Below are positions 36,870-49,900 of a DNA stretch of 64,000 bases, one piece after another. Position numbers and translations under genes: made by a program. Every line of letters begins with the position of its first letter. The first letter of the stretch is position 1. Origin of the DNA: Protonemura montana (Eukaryota; Arthropoda; Insecta; Plecoptera; Nemouridae); NCBI GenBank assembly GCA_947568835.1, contig OX387606.1, positions 13,826,001 through 13,890,000 of the forward strand, read 5' to 3'. Below the pieces are notes generated by a model, which worked only from the letters and a program-made list of their open reading frames with translations, was not told the origin of the DNA and did no database searches.

Positions 36870-38979
36870 TCAAAATGCTCGCTTGTAAAGTTCGGTGGTT
36901 TTATCAACAATCACTTCCAAGAATTTCTTCGTATGCGTCAAAGCTTGCTGGACGATTTCTTGAGAGCTAAGCCAAGAGTATCCATCTTGAACCTTTAAAA
37001 AGATCTGTTTCCCAACGATGCTTAGATGAATGCAGGCTTCCTCAACTATCGGTCTCGTTGCTTCGACAGCTCTATTGCCGACATCGACGACCTGAGGCGG
37101 CAGCTGACTTACAAACTGGATCCAAACGTCACCAGCCACTCGGTGAACGTTCATAAACATATCTCTGTCCACGAGCCACAGCGTAGTCAAAGCAAAAGCA
37201 CTTGCAATAACCAATGTAAAAAGCAGCTTGAAGAACTTTCCACAAAACGACCCTAGAAGAAAAAAATAAGAACTTAGAAAGACATAAAAACTTTTTGCCT
37301 AGGACTGTGGCATAGTAGGTTCACTAACCTGATGGTTTCTTCACTTTGCTCTTGACAACTGGTGGTGTTTTTGGAGCGATTACGTGAATAGGTCGCCGTG
37401 CAAGATTGTCTCCAGATGCTTGTACAATATTTTTTACTCCATTTTCTTTTTTTTTATCCTTTCCTTTCTGTGATTTAGTCTTCTTGTTGGACTTCTTTGC
37501 CTCTTCTCTCTGTTGCTCTTCTTTCTTAAGGGCAGATTCTAATTGTTTAAACAAAATACTAGATTAGTTCTAGGCCCTAGGCTCGATTGTTTCAAAACCC
37601 CTACATTGCATGAGTGGAGTGTGATTTTGCAAGCTTTTACCGTAAAAATAGTTCCATAGTTTTGAGCATATTTGAGGAAACCTCTAGAAATGTATTCCGT
37701 TGCAAAATAAAAACCTTCCCCTAACACATGATTAGGCAACATTTTGATCCTGCTCTTTATTTCACGCAGTACATTTTGCAATACAAAAAGAAAATGAAAA
37801 GAGACTGTTAGCAAAAAGGTAGGCTACAATGTTCCAGACACTAAACATCTATCATCTATCTTGCTGAAGATAAGCAGTTATCATTGTCATCCACAAAAAA
37901 TGCATATCTTTTAGAAATGTTGCAAAGTACCTACTCTTTTCTTGACCTTTCGTGGCAACTTTAACTTGTATCTAATAATTACAATTTTTTTATGCCAAGA
38001 TATAAATATGATAACATTAACACCCATTGATCATTTATAAATTTGCTGCAACAAAAAGCAACTTTACCTGCATCTCTACGTTTTCTCTCAATTATTTCAA
38101 CTTCAACCTTCAGCTGCATGTCGCTAAGAAGTGCAACAATCTTGCGTGCGCACTGCTGACACTGTTGCTGATCGAGACAGGGTCCAGCTATCTCAGCCAG
38201 TGTCGGCATTAGCGGGTTGTCTTTCAAGTCGAGCCAACGCAATGCCTTCAGCTTGCTCATGCTCAATGGCAAGTGAACAATCTGATTCTTGTACAAGTCC
38301 AGATGCTTCAGATTTATCAGAGCTCCAAAATTCTCAGGCAAAGTTGTCAGCAAGTTCTTGCTCAAGTCCAACTTTGTGATATGAATGAGGGTTGCAAAAT
38401 TGTTCTGTAGAAAGTAATGAATGGAAATGCACTTGAATATTGATTATTGGTTACCGACATGAGCAAAGCCTTGTAATTCGTGTAACTAAATTTTAAGACC
38501 CTATTTGTCTGATTCGTGTAAAACATGGCTAGCTAAAATTATTATTTGAAATGGATTTTTGAAGCTATTAATAACTGCAAGTGGTTTAAGCTTAGAGAAA
38601 AGAATATGGGTGTAGGTATAATATATGAAATTCATAATTGATAGAAGTAACTAATGATTAAATGCCCAGCAAGCTTAAAAAAATGTCTTTGAAAGTAAAA
38701 GTTCTTACCCCAAGAGTTGTTATCTTGTTGATCGACAGGTCAAGATGTGTTCCCTTTTTGATGAGAGCCTGGTTGATGGTAATTAAAAGAAAACTTCATG
38801 TTAGTAATTTTATAATATCTCTGCCTAGTTTACTAAGCATTACACTTAGTTGCTTTGTATGTAGTAAAATAAAAACAAAAACTTACAATATCCTTTACTG
38901 GAACTTCATCCAAGTCAGTCATGCTCAAATCAAGTGTAAAGTCGTCCAAACGATCACGTAAATTCAGCTTTTTCACCAT
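36870..38979 (-). CDS. LRRC59: Leucine-rich repeat-containing protein 59 (ER membrane)
   Basis: This is a tail-anchored ER protein associated with ribosomes and with nuclear import of FGF1 in mammals. Minus-strand exons are 38887-38979, 38709-38768, 38068-38404, 37329-37538 and 36870-37252, giving 360 aa (vertebrate about 307). Four to five LRRs are visible (THLDLSINKITTLG, TKLDLSKNLLTTLPENF, KHLDLYKNQIVHLP, RWLDLKDNPL). A helical CxxC-containing segment (QQCQQCARKIVALLSDMQLK) follows, then a Lys/Glu coiled-coil and a very basic stretch (KKTKSQKGKDKKK). A single membrane helix follows (FFKLLFTLVIASAFALTTLW), then a lumenal tail of about 100 residues. That tail is longer than in vertebrates, accounting for the extra length. 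It is divergent from PIGC. Confidence 0.92.
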
Positions 38980-39913
38980 CTTCGATCCTTGTAATTTTAA
39001 TTCACGAGGTTAAGGACAAAATGTAGGGTTACACAGGTCACAAAAATAATAATATAAAAATAATCTGATGAATGCCCTTATGTGTCAATTTTATATTTCG
39101 ATGAATAAATGTTGAGCAGATGTGTTGCGGCAAGAGAAACAAGTAGGTAGTTAAGTAGGTACTAGATAGTAAGCCAAAAGCCGAGCAGGGTAGGTTCATT
39201 TTCTATGCCAAAATGTGTCGAGTAGCATACAAACATGCAGGAGGTTAGCCATTACTCTTTAAATTGTATTCTATCATCATCGAAGAAAGACTTAATGCTA
39301 TCATGCAGCAGTCGCTTGGCCCTAGATGTATAGCATAGAGTCAAGGGGATGCTTGGCTAGAGACAACCCTTATTCTGAAGCATTGGCTTTTGATCTCACC
39401 TTATACTTGTTAGGTCTTAGAGTGTCTTATGTATTCCTAATACCTGATTCAAGATATTTATATCGCGTTACTTTTCGCTGTCCACGTCGACTCTACTTTC
39501 GGTTTATATGTGCCGGCTCAACATTAACCGAATCGGGACACGAACTGCAGCCAGCAGAACATTTGACAAACAGTTTCTGCAGTTGTCAAAAATTCGACGA
39601 TTTGTGCTGAAAGGTTGCCTGCTTGTCTTTAAGATGGAGGTTCCGAGGCGGCATGTAGCGCATACGAAATTGAAAAGTACGTGTGATCAAAGAGATGTTT
39701 TATTCTGCGGGTTTCTTAGAATCATTTGCTTCTCCACCAGAGAGCTCACTTGCTAAAATTAAATTTCTGGATTGCGAAATTCCGGTTCATACAGTAAAAA
39801 CTGAAAACTAATTTTGACAAGTACTCTAGTCTTCCAGTCTACCAATTGCAAGCAAGAGTCAATTGCGCAAAATCTTAAACGTCCGTAGATACAAGTTAAA
39901 AACGAAGAGAAAA
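38980..39913. promoter_or_regulatory. Divergent spacer between LRRC59 (-) and PIGC (+)
   Basis: About 930 bp between two outward-pointing start codons, holding both promoters and 5' UTRs. A TTGACAA/TTGTCAA inverted repeat lies at about 39,563-39,591. The short frames present have no recognisable motif. A non-ATG in-frame extension of PIGC (from 39863) is open but probably untranslated. Confidence 0.4.
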
Positions 39914-40759
39914 ATGAACATGACGATTAAACCATGGAAAAAAAACTTGTACGAAAACGAAAATTACCCGGACAACTACACAGACGCTTCATTCCTGGTC
40001 GAACTAAAGAAAAATGTCAATATTAAAGAGATACCATTCAAGAATGCTGTGTTGGGTGCGGGGATCGTTGCGCAAGAAATGGCCATAATTGTGATATTTT
40101 CAATGGTTTTTGTATATTTGTACAACGACTGGGTGGAGGCAGAAACAATATTCGTACAAAGCAGTCTGATTACAGTATTTGGTTATCTTGCATACCGCAC
40201 GCTATTTGTAAATGTGGAACCGATCTCTTACGAAGTTCTAATGAAAGATATGCAATTGGTTCTTATTTTTACTGTGTTTGGATATTTCTTGTCTCCTATT
40301 CTTAAGACTTTGACAGACACAATAAGCACGGACACTATTTATGCAACTACAACTTTCATGATGTGTATCCATTTAATTTTCTTCGACTATGGCGTGTCAG
40401 CGGCAATAGTATCAAGTTCACTGTCTTTGAATGCTGCAATATTTGGGTCCGTTTGCTTAGCATCACGACTCTCTTCACCATTTCATGCATTTGTGTTACT
40501 GACGGTTTCCGTTGAATGCTTTGCTCTGATGCCATCAGTTTTAACTAAATTTAGTGATTCATTCCTTGTTCTTGCTAGCATTGTCTCTGTGGCTACTTTT
40601 ACTCTTTGGACTCTCTCTTTGACAATGGCTATTTTGTTTGCTTGTGCCCTTCTTTTTATAATCGTACTTTGTCCATTTTGGTTCATACGCTGGCAAAGGT
40701 ACAAGGATAACATTTACGGTCCATGGGATGAGGCAGTTGTTCATGATGCGGATATGTGA
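39914..40759 (+). CDS. PIGC: PIG-C / GPI2 subunit of the GPI-GlcNAc transferase
   Basis: This is a subunit of the ER complex that adds GlcNAc to phosphatidylinositol, the first step of GPI-anchor synthesis. It is intronless, 281 aa from the first ATG (the frame is open further upstream, without ATG). The N-terminus has the family motif WKKNLYENENYPDNYTD. About six to eight hydrophobic helices follow. The best signatures are SPILKTLTDTISTDTIYA, HLIFFDYGVSAAIVSSSLSL, FGSVCLASRLSSPFHAF and the C-terminal CPFWFIRWQRYKDNIYGPWDEA. An intronless gene among intron-rich neighbours could be an old retrocopy, but I recall mammalian PIGC also having an uninterrupted coding region, so this may be the normal state. 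Confidence 0.95.
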   Translation: MNMTIKPWKKNLYENENYPDNYTDASFLVELKKNVNIKEIPFKNAVLGAGIVAQEMAIIVIFSMVFVYLYNDWVEAETIFVQSSLITVFGYLAYRTLFVNVEPISYEVLMKDMQLVLIFTVFGYFLSPILKTLTDTISTDTIYATTTFMMCIHLIFFDYGVSAAIVSSSLSLNAAIFGSVCLASRLSSPFHAFVLLTVSVECFALMPSVLTKFSDSFLVLASIVSVATFTLWTLSLTMAILFACALLFIIVLCPFWFIRWQRYKDNIYGPWDEAVVHDADM

Positions 40760-40778
40760 AGAACAATAATGTTAGGCA

Positions 40779-40784
40779 AATAAA
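40779..40784 (+). terminator. Polyadenylation signal AATAAA for PIGC
   Basis: A canonical hexamer 20 nt after the PIGC stop codon, in the short convergent spacer before the 3' end of NUP205. Confidence 0.6.
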
Positions 40785-40971
40785 GATGACTTTTGTATGT
40801 ACTATCAATTACTTTATCAATAAGTATACAAACTAAAAATAAATTGTCAATTTTCTTATTTTAAACCTCTTTCAATTCCAAATTTAAGGGAGCAAAAAAT
40901 CTCATCATGAGATATATGGTTTATGATCGCAGGTGTAGGAGATTGTTATATTGACATCGCGATAGTTAGGG

Positions 40972-43900
40972 TTACTTGACAGGAACAAATTGAATGAGCC
41001 TCTTGATTCTGCGGAGAAGAGCTTCAACAAACCCTTTGTCCGAGAGTGACGCATCCTGTAATAGAAATACAATTAATATTTAGGGCCTATCCATCCCATC
41101 ATTACACAAACAGTTTTGAAATCATGCAAAATGTAGAAATAAGCATCGGAACAGAAGTGAAACCAACCTGTTTCGTATCGATAAGCTGTTTGCTGAAGGT
41201 GTCATTGAAGATTGTAACAAGCCCTTGCTTCATTTGACTTATTTCATCTGTAGTCACCTGCCAACTTGTCTCCGATAGAGACGCCAAAAAACCTTCAAGA
41301 AAAATTGCAATTTTAGATATGTTTGGAATAGAAAGTTGAGAAGCTCCTGTATTTTCCCATTTTCCAAGTCCTTTTGAAAATATGAATTAGGACCAAAAAA
41401 ATATCGAAAATGTTGATTTGGAAAGTAGAGGTAGAGCACGGAACTTACTGAGCGTGAGTGGCAGCCCACGACAGTGGATACTTGTTTGTTGACGTTTTGG
41501 CTGTTGCCTTTATCACTGGAGAGGCTCGGTAAGTTCCGTACTCTCCCTTTACTTTCCCAATCAACATATTTGTTATCCCAGCGCTTTGGCACATCAAAAA
41601 TCGAAAAATATATCTTTTGCAGGACTTACCATGTCCCTTTGACCGATCCAAGCTGTTGGCAAAGTTGCTCTTCGGTATTGCTCGTAGCATGTAGTAATCG
41701 AGATGGCACCAAACAAGGTAAAGGCAGTTTTCGATTAAGAACGAGCAGCACTTGAGCTCCCTTCGCTTGCGTTTCAGCAGTTCTTGGAGACATTCCAGCG
41801 CTTTCGTTCGGCATTCGCTGATTGGCGTTTGATTCACAGCGCCTTCCGGAAGGAACTGTGACAGGACATCAGCGTAAGAACTCTGTTTCAAAACTCGTAA
41901 GAAAACTTTTGACGAAGCAAAGATATACATAGACAGTTTGATTCAAGGTTTCAAGCCGTTTACGTTAGAACATTGAATTCCTGCAAAACATCCAAAATTC
42001 ACACATTTCTTCACAATTTAAGTCTCGAAAGGCAAGTTTGCTGGAAAAAACCTGATGTATTCATTTTTGCAAAACTGCCTACAGCAAGGGGTATATTTCA
42101 AGGGTGAAGGTTAGGTTTACCAACGCGATGAAGCATACCTCGTTCAGCTCCAAGCTATTCATCATCGAGACTGACGAGTGTTTCCTAGCGAGGATCTCTA
42201 AGGCTGCTGTTTCTCGGTGATGGTGGCTGACACATTGCAGAAGCTGCTGGACCACAACTCCCAGGTTTGGGGAGCTCGTTTCTCCATAGTTGAACTGATC
42301 TGCATGGCGGACACAAGATTTTGATTTAAACGACGCTCGGCGCTCATTGGTACTTTTTCAACGTTGGCCGAATTGTCTTCAGCTCGGCAATACATTTAAA
42401 TAAGAAGAAAGTCAAGGTAGGAAGGTAAGTAGGTTGGCCTATTTCATACCAGACCGATTTTTTTTTAAATTTATTCTGAAATTAAAGGCTTGTTAATTTG
42501 AGTTACACAGCCAAGAAATTCCACAAATAGATAAAGCTCAACATGTCCTACCTCTGGCTCTCCTCTCTGTGACAGCCATGTCTGAAAGGCTGGCCTTGAA
42601 GACCACGCTGGAAGCTCGGTGATCAACGCCGCGACTGGCTACAATATTGCGGGCATACAGCGCCAGGTGACACGCCACCTAAGATCATTGTTATTAACAT
42701 TCTGGGTACTGTTGGTACTATAAACCCAAGTTGTTAGGAGGGAACTAGTTCAGCACTGAGTTTAGTTTGTTATTGAATCTGGGGAGATGAAAGAAGGAAA
42801 GGGAACTTACCCAGATCTAAATGGCCGATTGCTACAGATGATCAAGAAGATGAAGAGAGGCTATGCCTCGAAGTTTGTTACTAATGTTAAATTGAAGTGA
42901 CAATGGTGTTGGTGGAAACTTTTAGTATAATTAATTGCATCACGAGGGAGTGACAACATTTCCTCCATCTAAGGTACGTTGCAGAATTATTTCCTTTCCA
43001 TTTTTTCAACTTTCCCAACTTTCAACTTTCCCAACCTTACTATTCAGGAAAATTCTTAGGTCATAGAAAGATATGCAGCTGGTACCTGGAAAAAGCGAAG
43101 CACGGCTTCCGCGCTGCGCCTGTCTGTGCGTTGTGTACCGTCAGCAGTGCTACCTCCTCGCGGGGCATTCGCGCTACCGCCAACCTCGCGCAAAAGTGAC
43201 TCCGAGACAACAAACTGTGAGAACAGGCTCAGCATTTGCTTCTGAATGCGCTGCAGGTGAACCATGCCTTCGACGACGCTCGCGTCTTGCGCCAACATCG
43301 ACACGTTGCAGATGTCTGTAAGGAAAAAGCATTCACGTTTTCTTTACAGACGACTACAAGAATTGGACTTTGGATCAAGGCTTTGGTGGCTGAAGATATT
43401 AGCGCTGATCAGAACTGACAAAAGAAAATAAAAAAAAGGGGAAAAAATGAACTAGTTAAATTTTGTATTAATTGAGTGGCCCATAAGCCAAGGAGATAAT
43501 TTTTGGCGTTGATTTGGCATCTTCCTGGCATATAAAAAACAGTTAATTTTAAATTAAAGAGTTTGAAAAGCTCAGGTTTTGTGAATCTATGAAATAAAGG
43601 TGGTTGTTTGAAAGAAAAGAATACGACGGACATATTAATTGCACAGCGTATCTAATCAAACCCATTACCTATATAAGTATTAATATCTACTTGTGGGTTA
43701 GGTTTAGTGTCAAGTACTCACCCTGGTTGGCAGACCGTGCAACCACTCCAGTGAGAAGTGCTAGCTCTTTCAGGTAGCCGACCTGCAGGAAGGGGTTACC
43801 AGACCGCAAAACCTGGGCTATCATTTCGTTGTGACTCATCAAGAAGTACATTATCTGAAATGGTACAAGTAACACAGCTAAGTGATCCAATTGGCAACAA

Positions 43901-46900
43901 GAGACATAGATATATGAAGAGTTTCAGATTTGTTTTAGAACAAGTCTATCAGAAGATCCCAAGAAGTACAAAAAGAAAGATGGGTCCAAGGATGACCATG
44001 GCACAGGCATACCATCAATTCAGTGAAACCATATCCAGTGAAACCAAAAGAAAACTTTGGTGCAATCACATATAGCAAATAACAGTCCATTCAGTGAGAG
44101 AAGATACCCAATCAAAGCTCTCTTGATTCATTTTTCCTAAAGAGCTAGTGGAAACAAATTCATATCAAGGGCATCATGAATTCCCTCACTGGATAGTAAT
44201 TGTACTTTCTTAACTAACAAAGGATTAACTTTCTGCAACGTTGTCTACCTGCGAGCTGCAGGATTCGTTCTCGGTGCCAAGGGAGGTGAGAACAGCGTCA
44301 CACAGGTCCAAAGCGGGGAACAGGATCTGCATGTACCGTTGGCCGACAGATGGCACGAAGTCCACCTCCATGCCCAGCTCACTAAAATCAACAAGCAATC
44401 TTGTGGATTTGATCGCCAATTCAGGTTTCAACCACAAAGAAAATGAATGTATAGAAACCAACAACACATTAGGGCAATATTTCATCAAATCAGTAGAACT
44501 GATAAGTTGCAAGTGGCAAGAAATTATTCACAACGATGGATAGATAAGTCAACAACATGCAAAAGTAGAGCAGTATAATTGCCAAGGAAACAAATTTAGA
44601 CGGTAAATTCATTTCACTTTCTCAGTTCAAGCTGAGAGCATGTGTTTTCTTGTGACATATTTTGCAAATTCTTGACGATAATTGAAAACATTGAAGATAC
44701 TTTTTGCTGAATGGAAGTGAGTTACTGTGCAACATTACCATATTCCCTATTACTATTAGACATTAATATTATCAAGTTATTACTATTATGATTATTGCAA
44801 AACAATGTTTGCAATTGATAATTTTAATCATTTTGATAATTGTGAAATCTGCAATTGATCGAAAAACTGTCAAGATTTATGAAAAAAAAAACCCAATGGT
44901 AATTCTTGAAAGCCATGGATATGGTTACAACTGCACAATTGTGTCAGTCTTGTACTAGCAATAAATATAATACATTCTTGTCAAAAATTTGAGTGTTGCT
45001 AGGGAATGATTGATCAAAGTCTAAGTATCACTTGAGCCTTGCACTGTTTACTGCAGCATTTTACGGTGTACGTGGCAGTGGTCCTACTCACCTAGGCTTG
45101 ATGTCGGGGTGTCTATCAAAGACAGTCATGGAAGACAGGCACGCAATGCCGTTTTGCTCAAGAAGCAGCTCCGCTCCAATTCTGCAAGACGCTACCCTGC
45201 ATAGCATAGCCTGGAGGAATACAAAGGAATGTTTAACATCAAAGGTAAACATTCAACATCGTTGCCCTCCAACGACCAGCACCGGGAAGAGAACTTTCCT
45301 AATAAAAGCGGCGCACACCTGTCACTTCGACACTCATTCCTGATGATGTTGACACTAACGTCGACGTAACTTTGACCTTTTATGTCCGTTTTAGGACCGT
45401 AAGTCGCTTCAAATAAAGCAAATCTATTACATTCTACAACATCAAACCAATAAATATTCACATACATTAACAGGAAGGAGGATATCTATTTTTACCTAAC
45501 TTTTCAGCCCCCAGATTTGTAATTGGGATTAAAACAGTCAAAAAATAACTTTGGCCCGACAGGATTTAAGAAGCAGTTACAAGTTACAAAAAACAAACAA
45601 AAAATTTAAGCTGGCCAACTCACCATCTTCGACTCGTAGACGTAGAGCGGCCGCAGATTGTTGGGCACCGGATCGAGTATCCCGGCGAGCTTGGTGTCCG
45701 AGTCGAGCAGACTGTCGACGAGATGCTTGAGGTATCCGCGGCCAGAGAGGAAAGTAACCCAGTTGGCGGCCGAATCCAGTTCTACGAGTACGTCCAGGCA
45801 CGATAGTGCCAGCATCTTGCAAACGTCGTGGCCACCCGTGCTGTCGCGGCACAGGACGTCGACGAGACCCTCACCAAACTCAGTAATCACTTCGAGGCTG
45901 GCTTGACGTTGGCTCGAGAGGTAAGAACTTCCAGTGCGGACGCTGGTTGAGGGATCAGTCGCAGTTAATTGGTTTTCTTTTCAGAATTGCTTGTTTTATG
46001 TGAAAGAAAAATGTTCGAGTTCCCGATTGGGTTAACATTTTTTAGAGGTTTATAGTGTTCACAATAATAAAATAATAAAATTTTGCAATACTTCAGAAGA
46101 AAGAATTATCTTAGTAGCTAAACTTTGGTAACTATCACACTATATAATGCTCCTTGGCAATAGGTTTACAGAAACAACTAGCTAGTATTTTCTTATATAT
46201 TAAGTTCATATTAAGTATTATATATTAGTATATTAAGTATGAAACTCGTTTACAAAGCTATATTTGTCGGACCACAATCTACCTTGTAAGAGATATAGAT
46301 ACTGAAGGCTGAAGAACTGCCGTGTTCAATCCAAGACTTCCCACAAGTTTTCTCACAATAGCTGAATGAAAAAAATCATTGCACAATGCTACGGAATGCA
46401 GCAAAACAAACCCAATGCCAAACTTATTTCAAAGTAGTTATAAACGACAAAGAAGAGAATCTAGTCCACCAGATGCAACCATTTCTATACTTTTTCAAAT
46501 GATAAAAGTGTTATTTATGCAATGAGTTACCCGACATCATTCTAAATTACGTTTCCTTGTAAGTAGTAATGTATAGTATCTTATATACTTACCGCGAGTT
46601 GTCGAGTTGGCTGACGTATTCGCTCGACTCGTCCGCACTCTCATTATGTTTTTCCGTGCCTCCCAAACAGGCGATGTGCAAAAAGTTAAGCAGAGAACCA
46701 TATAAATTGGCACGGAGCATCTGGGAGGTAACGCCTGAAATAAAAAAATAAAATAGTTCAAAGAGCTTAAATGAAGTTTAACATTTTTCCTTGTACGTTT
46801 TGAAAATGTAAGAATAAAAAAACATCGAGATAATAAGAGACCAGTAAGAAACTGCCTTGTTGAGGTGAGATTTGCCATCAGCCGTTTCTGTCTAGGTAAG

Positions 46901-49900
46901 TTGTGTTTCCTTATCCCCACTTCATCCAAAAAAATTTACGATATACTTCATTTTCTAAGATAACAACTCTTAACTTCCTTAACTAATTATCCATTCCAGC
47001 ACAGAGAGAGAGTACAGCACAATTTTTCAAAGACCTTTTTTTTCTTTAACATATTATAAAAATATAATTTCTGATATGATTATAAACTTGCATATTCCGA
47101 ACAAAAAAAAATGTAGGAAAGATATTAGACAAAACACATTTAGGATGATTAAACTATCATGTCATTGTTTCGACTAGCATACCTGATCCGAGTATCCACT
47201 CGAGCATCGACGATAGTATGACCTTGAGCATTGACATTTGCGACTGTACATTGGCAGCGCTTCCGGCCATGGAAGTGGCGACGGCAGCGGTGGCATACTT
47301 GGTGTCTTTCTGGTATATGACGTAGCAGTGACGCAGGTTTACCATCAGCAGCAGCACGGCGCTGGAAGCCATGTTGGCGATTTCGGGGAGCACAGGATCG
47401 GACAGAATCTGTACGAGTGCCACATAGTTATTTAATGTCATTTTATAAGAGAGTGCCTTAGTATTTGTGAAATTTATTTTACAACACAAAAAAAAACAAA
47501 AAAAAAAAAAATAAGAATTGCTCTTTTTCTGGGGTATGTGAAACTGAATATTTTGCTATGCTCATCAATTACTGGAAAGACGCCTAAAAAAGATTATGAA
47601 CTTTTTCTTGATCCAGCAATGAAACTGTTACAAACTTCAAAAACTGAAACGAATGATTTCAGAAAAAAAGTTAATTGTTTTACAGCTCACCTTTTTTAAC
47701 AGCAGATGCACAGTGTTGAGCAGCAGGTCCTGTCTCGCCTCGAACGGGATGACCTCGGGTGGGGTGACGGCAAAGAGTACTTCCGTGGCCTGCCGCCAAG
47801 CGTCCATAAAACGCACGGTCGAGTTGCCGCGCGTCAGCACCGCATTGTTCTTCAGAGAGTGCACCAGCACCTCCTGGAACCAGAGCAAGCGCAAAAGCAA
47901 CGCTATTTAGTACCCAGAAAAAAATATATACGACAATATGCAAAGCGTTACGTGCTTGAAACTAGTTTGTTCTGATATTTGACGAGTTTTTTACTAATTT
48001 TTATTCAGTTATTACGTGATTGACTTGAGTCCCATATACTGGGTTACGGATTAAAACTTATTTTACTATGGTTTTTCTTTCCACCATCACCTACCCAATT
48101 CCACCTACAAACAACACTATGGTTTTGTAACCCATTTCTAGAAGCTTTTCAGGATGGTTTCTTCATCCATGTTGTTGAGCCACCTTCAGCCTACTTGCAA
48201 TATTTCCATAAGGTTAACTAGTAGCAGCACCAAGCCACTGAGTTTTGACACTTTTGTCTCCGTTGAAGAGACTACCTTAATAACTCTGCCGCCATTATTG
48301 TTATGAGTTGTCTTGGGCCGTATTTGCAAAGCAAACGCCGTGTCGCTAGGTTTTTTACGTTTTAAACAGCTTGTGTGAGTGGCTTAGTGTAGGGATCCCC
48401 AAATATTGTGGCTAATAATAACGTCGGTCTAACTATGGTTGTCTAACCTCAGTTGTTAGGTTGTTACTAACAAACAAAAGTTGATGGTTACGAAATATTA
48501 TCTTGCTCCAGGTTAAATATAGAACACTTCAAAAATTAATTATTTTAATTAATTCTATAAGCTACATAAGCTCTCACTTAATCTAGCACTGAAGTTATTC
48601 TTAACTAGCACTTAACTAACACCGGCTCTAATTACCCCCCCCCCCCCCTCCCACCCCTGTTCATCTAGTAAAAGAAAAAATCAACCAACCCAGTCTATGC
48701 CTCTCACCTGTATTTCGTTGAGTATGACCTTGCGCTGGCCAGTGGTGGACGTTCCCTGGAAGGTTGCCAGCTCGTCCATCAGTGTCCGATGCAGTGCCTT
48801 CACATCCACCAGCTTGAGTCCGCTCGGCTGTTGGACTTCGCACGACTGCATCACCTGTCGAATCTGCATCGGCTCGAAGAACTCCCAGCTTTTGGTCTCT
48901 ACTTTTTCGAGGCACATGTCCAAAGAGCCAAGCAGCCGCAGCAGCAGGGGGTACTGCATTCGCACCGCGAACGTCGTTGCTGGAATCCGGAGACAACGTT
49001 AATGGTTAGAGATGAGTTAGTTACTAAAGCCATGGGACTAAAAGAGCATTGGAAGAAGTTTGAGTGTTTGTTTGAACTAGAACTTTTCCTCGAAGGAATA
49101 TAGGTAAAAAAAAAAAAAAAAAAAAATGCAATATAAGTGTCACTCTATTTGAAATCTTATTTAAATTGCAAACGCTTGCTATGCGCAGGGTATTTTATTA
49201 TTATGAACACTGCTACCGTTTCAAAAAATGATGCCCAAACGGGGACTCGAACCCTGATCTCCACCTATCGCGGGTGATGCTCTAACCCATTGAGCTACTT
49301 GGACACATGCTTTTTGAGACGATTTTAGTGTAATTGATGATAGTGACGGATCTCCAAGGAGTAGAACAAAGAGGCTGTGAGTACTGACAGTTAATCTGAT
49401 TCTAGTGATATATATGCCTTTTCACAATCATTCAATCTCTAGTAACTCCAATCCCAAGAAAAAACACTCACATGTAAAACAGCAGCCAAGTCTACTTTAA
49501 AAAATGGTTCAGCCTCGAAAAGGCGTGATATCAATAAGGTAGCCAAGCCAGTGTACATTTCTAGTAACACCTACCAACTTTTAAAGAATTGATAAGAACT
49601 TCAACCACAAGACGCGGAAAATACTCGGCAAGGACATTTTTTTATTTTTTGTGGTTTTCACTGAAAATCGTAGAAAAGAACACTGCATCTACTAAAATCG
49701 GGTTGTGAATGCCTTTAAGATTTAAAAATGGTGGCATCAAATTACAATACTAACAATATGCACTCTAATTGTACAAAGGATTTTTGATGAAAGTTTCATG
49801 AAAATCTGTTGTACCGTTTAGGCGTGGTACCCAATTTAAAGAGTTTTTCATGTTTTCTTTCAAAAATGGCGGTTTCAAGATGGCCGCTGCAAATTAAAAC

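Noticed and set aside
37539..37814. A 91-codon minus-strand frame inside LRRC59
   Set aside because: It lies in the intron between exons 37538 and 38068 and is not needed for a phase-consistent protein.
39863..39913. N-terminal extension of PIGC
   Set aside because: The open frame upstream of 39914 has no ATG, and the family motif WKKxLYE begins right after the first ATG.
41254..41592. Minus-strand frame between NUP205 exons 41292 and 41630
   Set aside because: Intronic. The neighbouring exons join in phase without it and the total length already matches the family.
43073..43321. Plus-strand frames overlapping NUP205 exons (also at 23154-23612, 48697-49103, 51672-51968, 53013-53364)
   Set aside because: These are antisense shadows of GC-rich coding exons; they have Arg/Ser/Cys-rich translations typical of such shadows.
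46537..46929. A 130-codon minus-strand frame across a NUP205 exon
   Set aside because: It overlaps the exon 46593-46734 in the wrong frame. The correct frame reads VTSQMLRANLYGSLLNFLHI and fits both neighbouring phases.
49232..49304. Functional tRNA gene
   Set aside because: The anticodon loop lacks U33 and the T stem has a mismatch, so I call it a tRNA-derived repeat or pseudogene.
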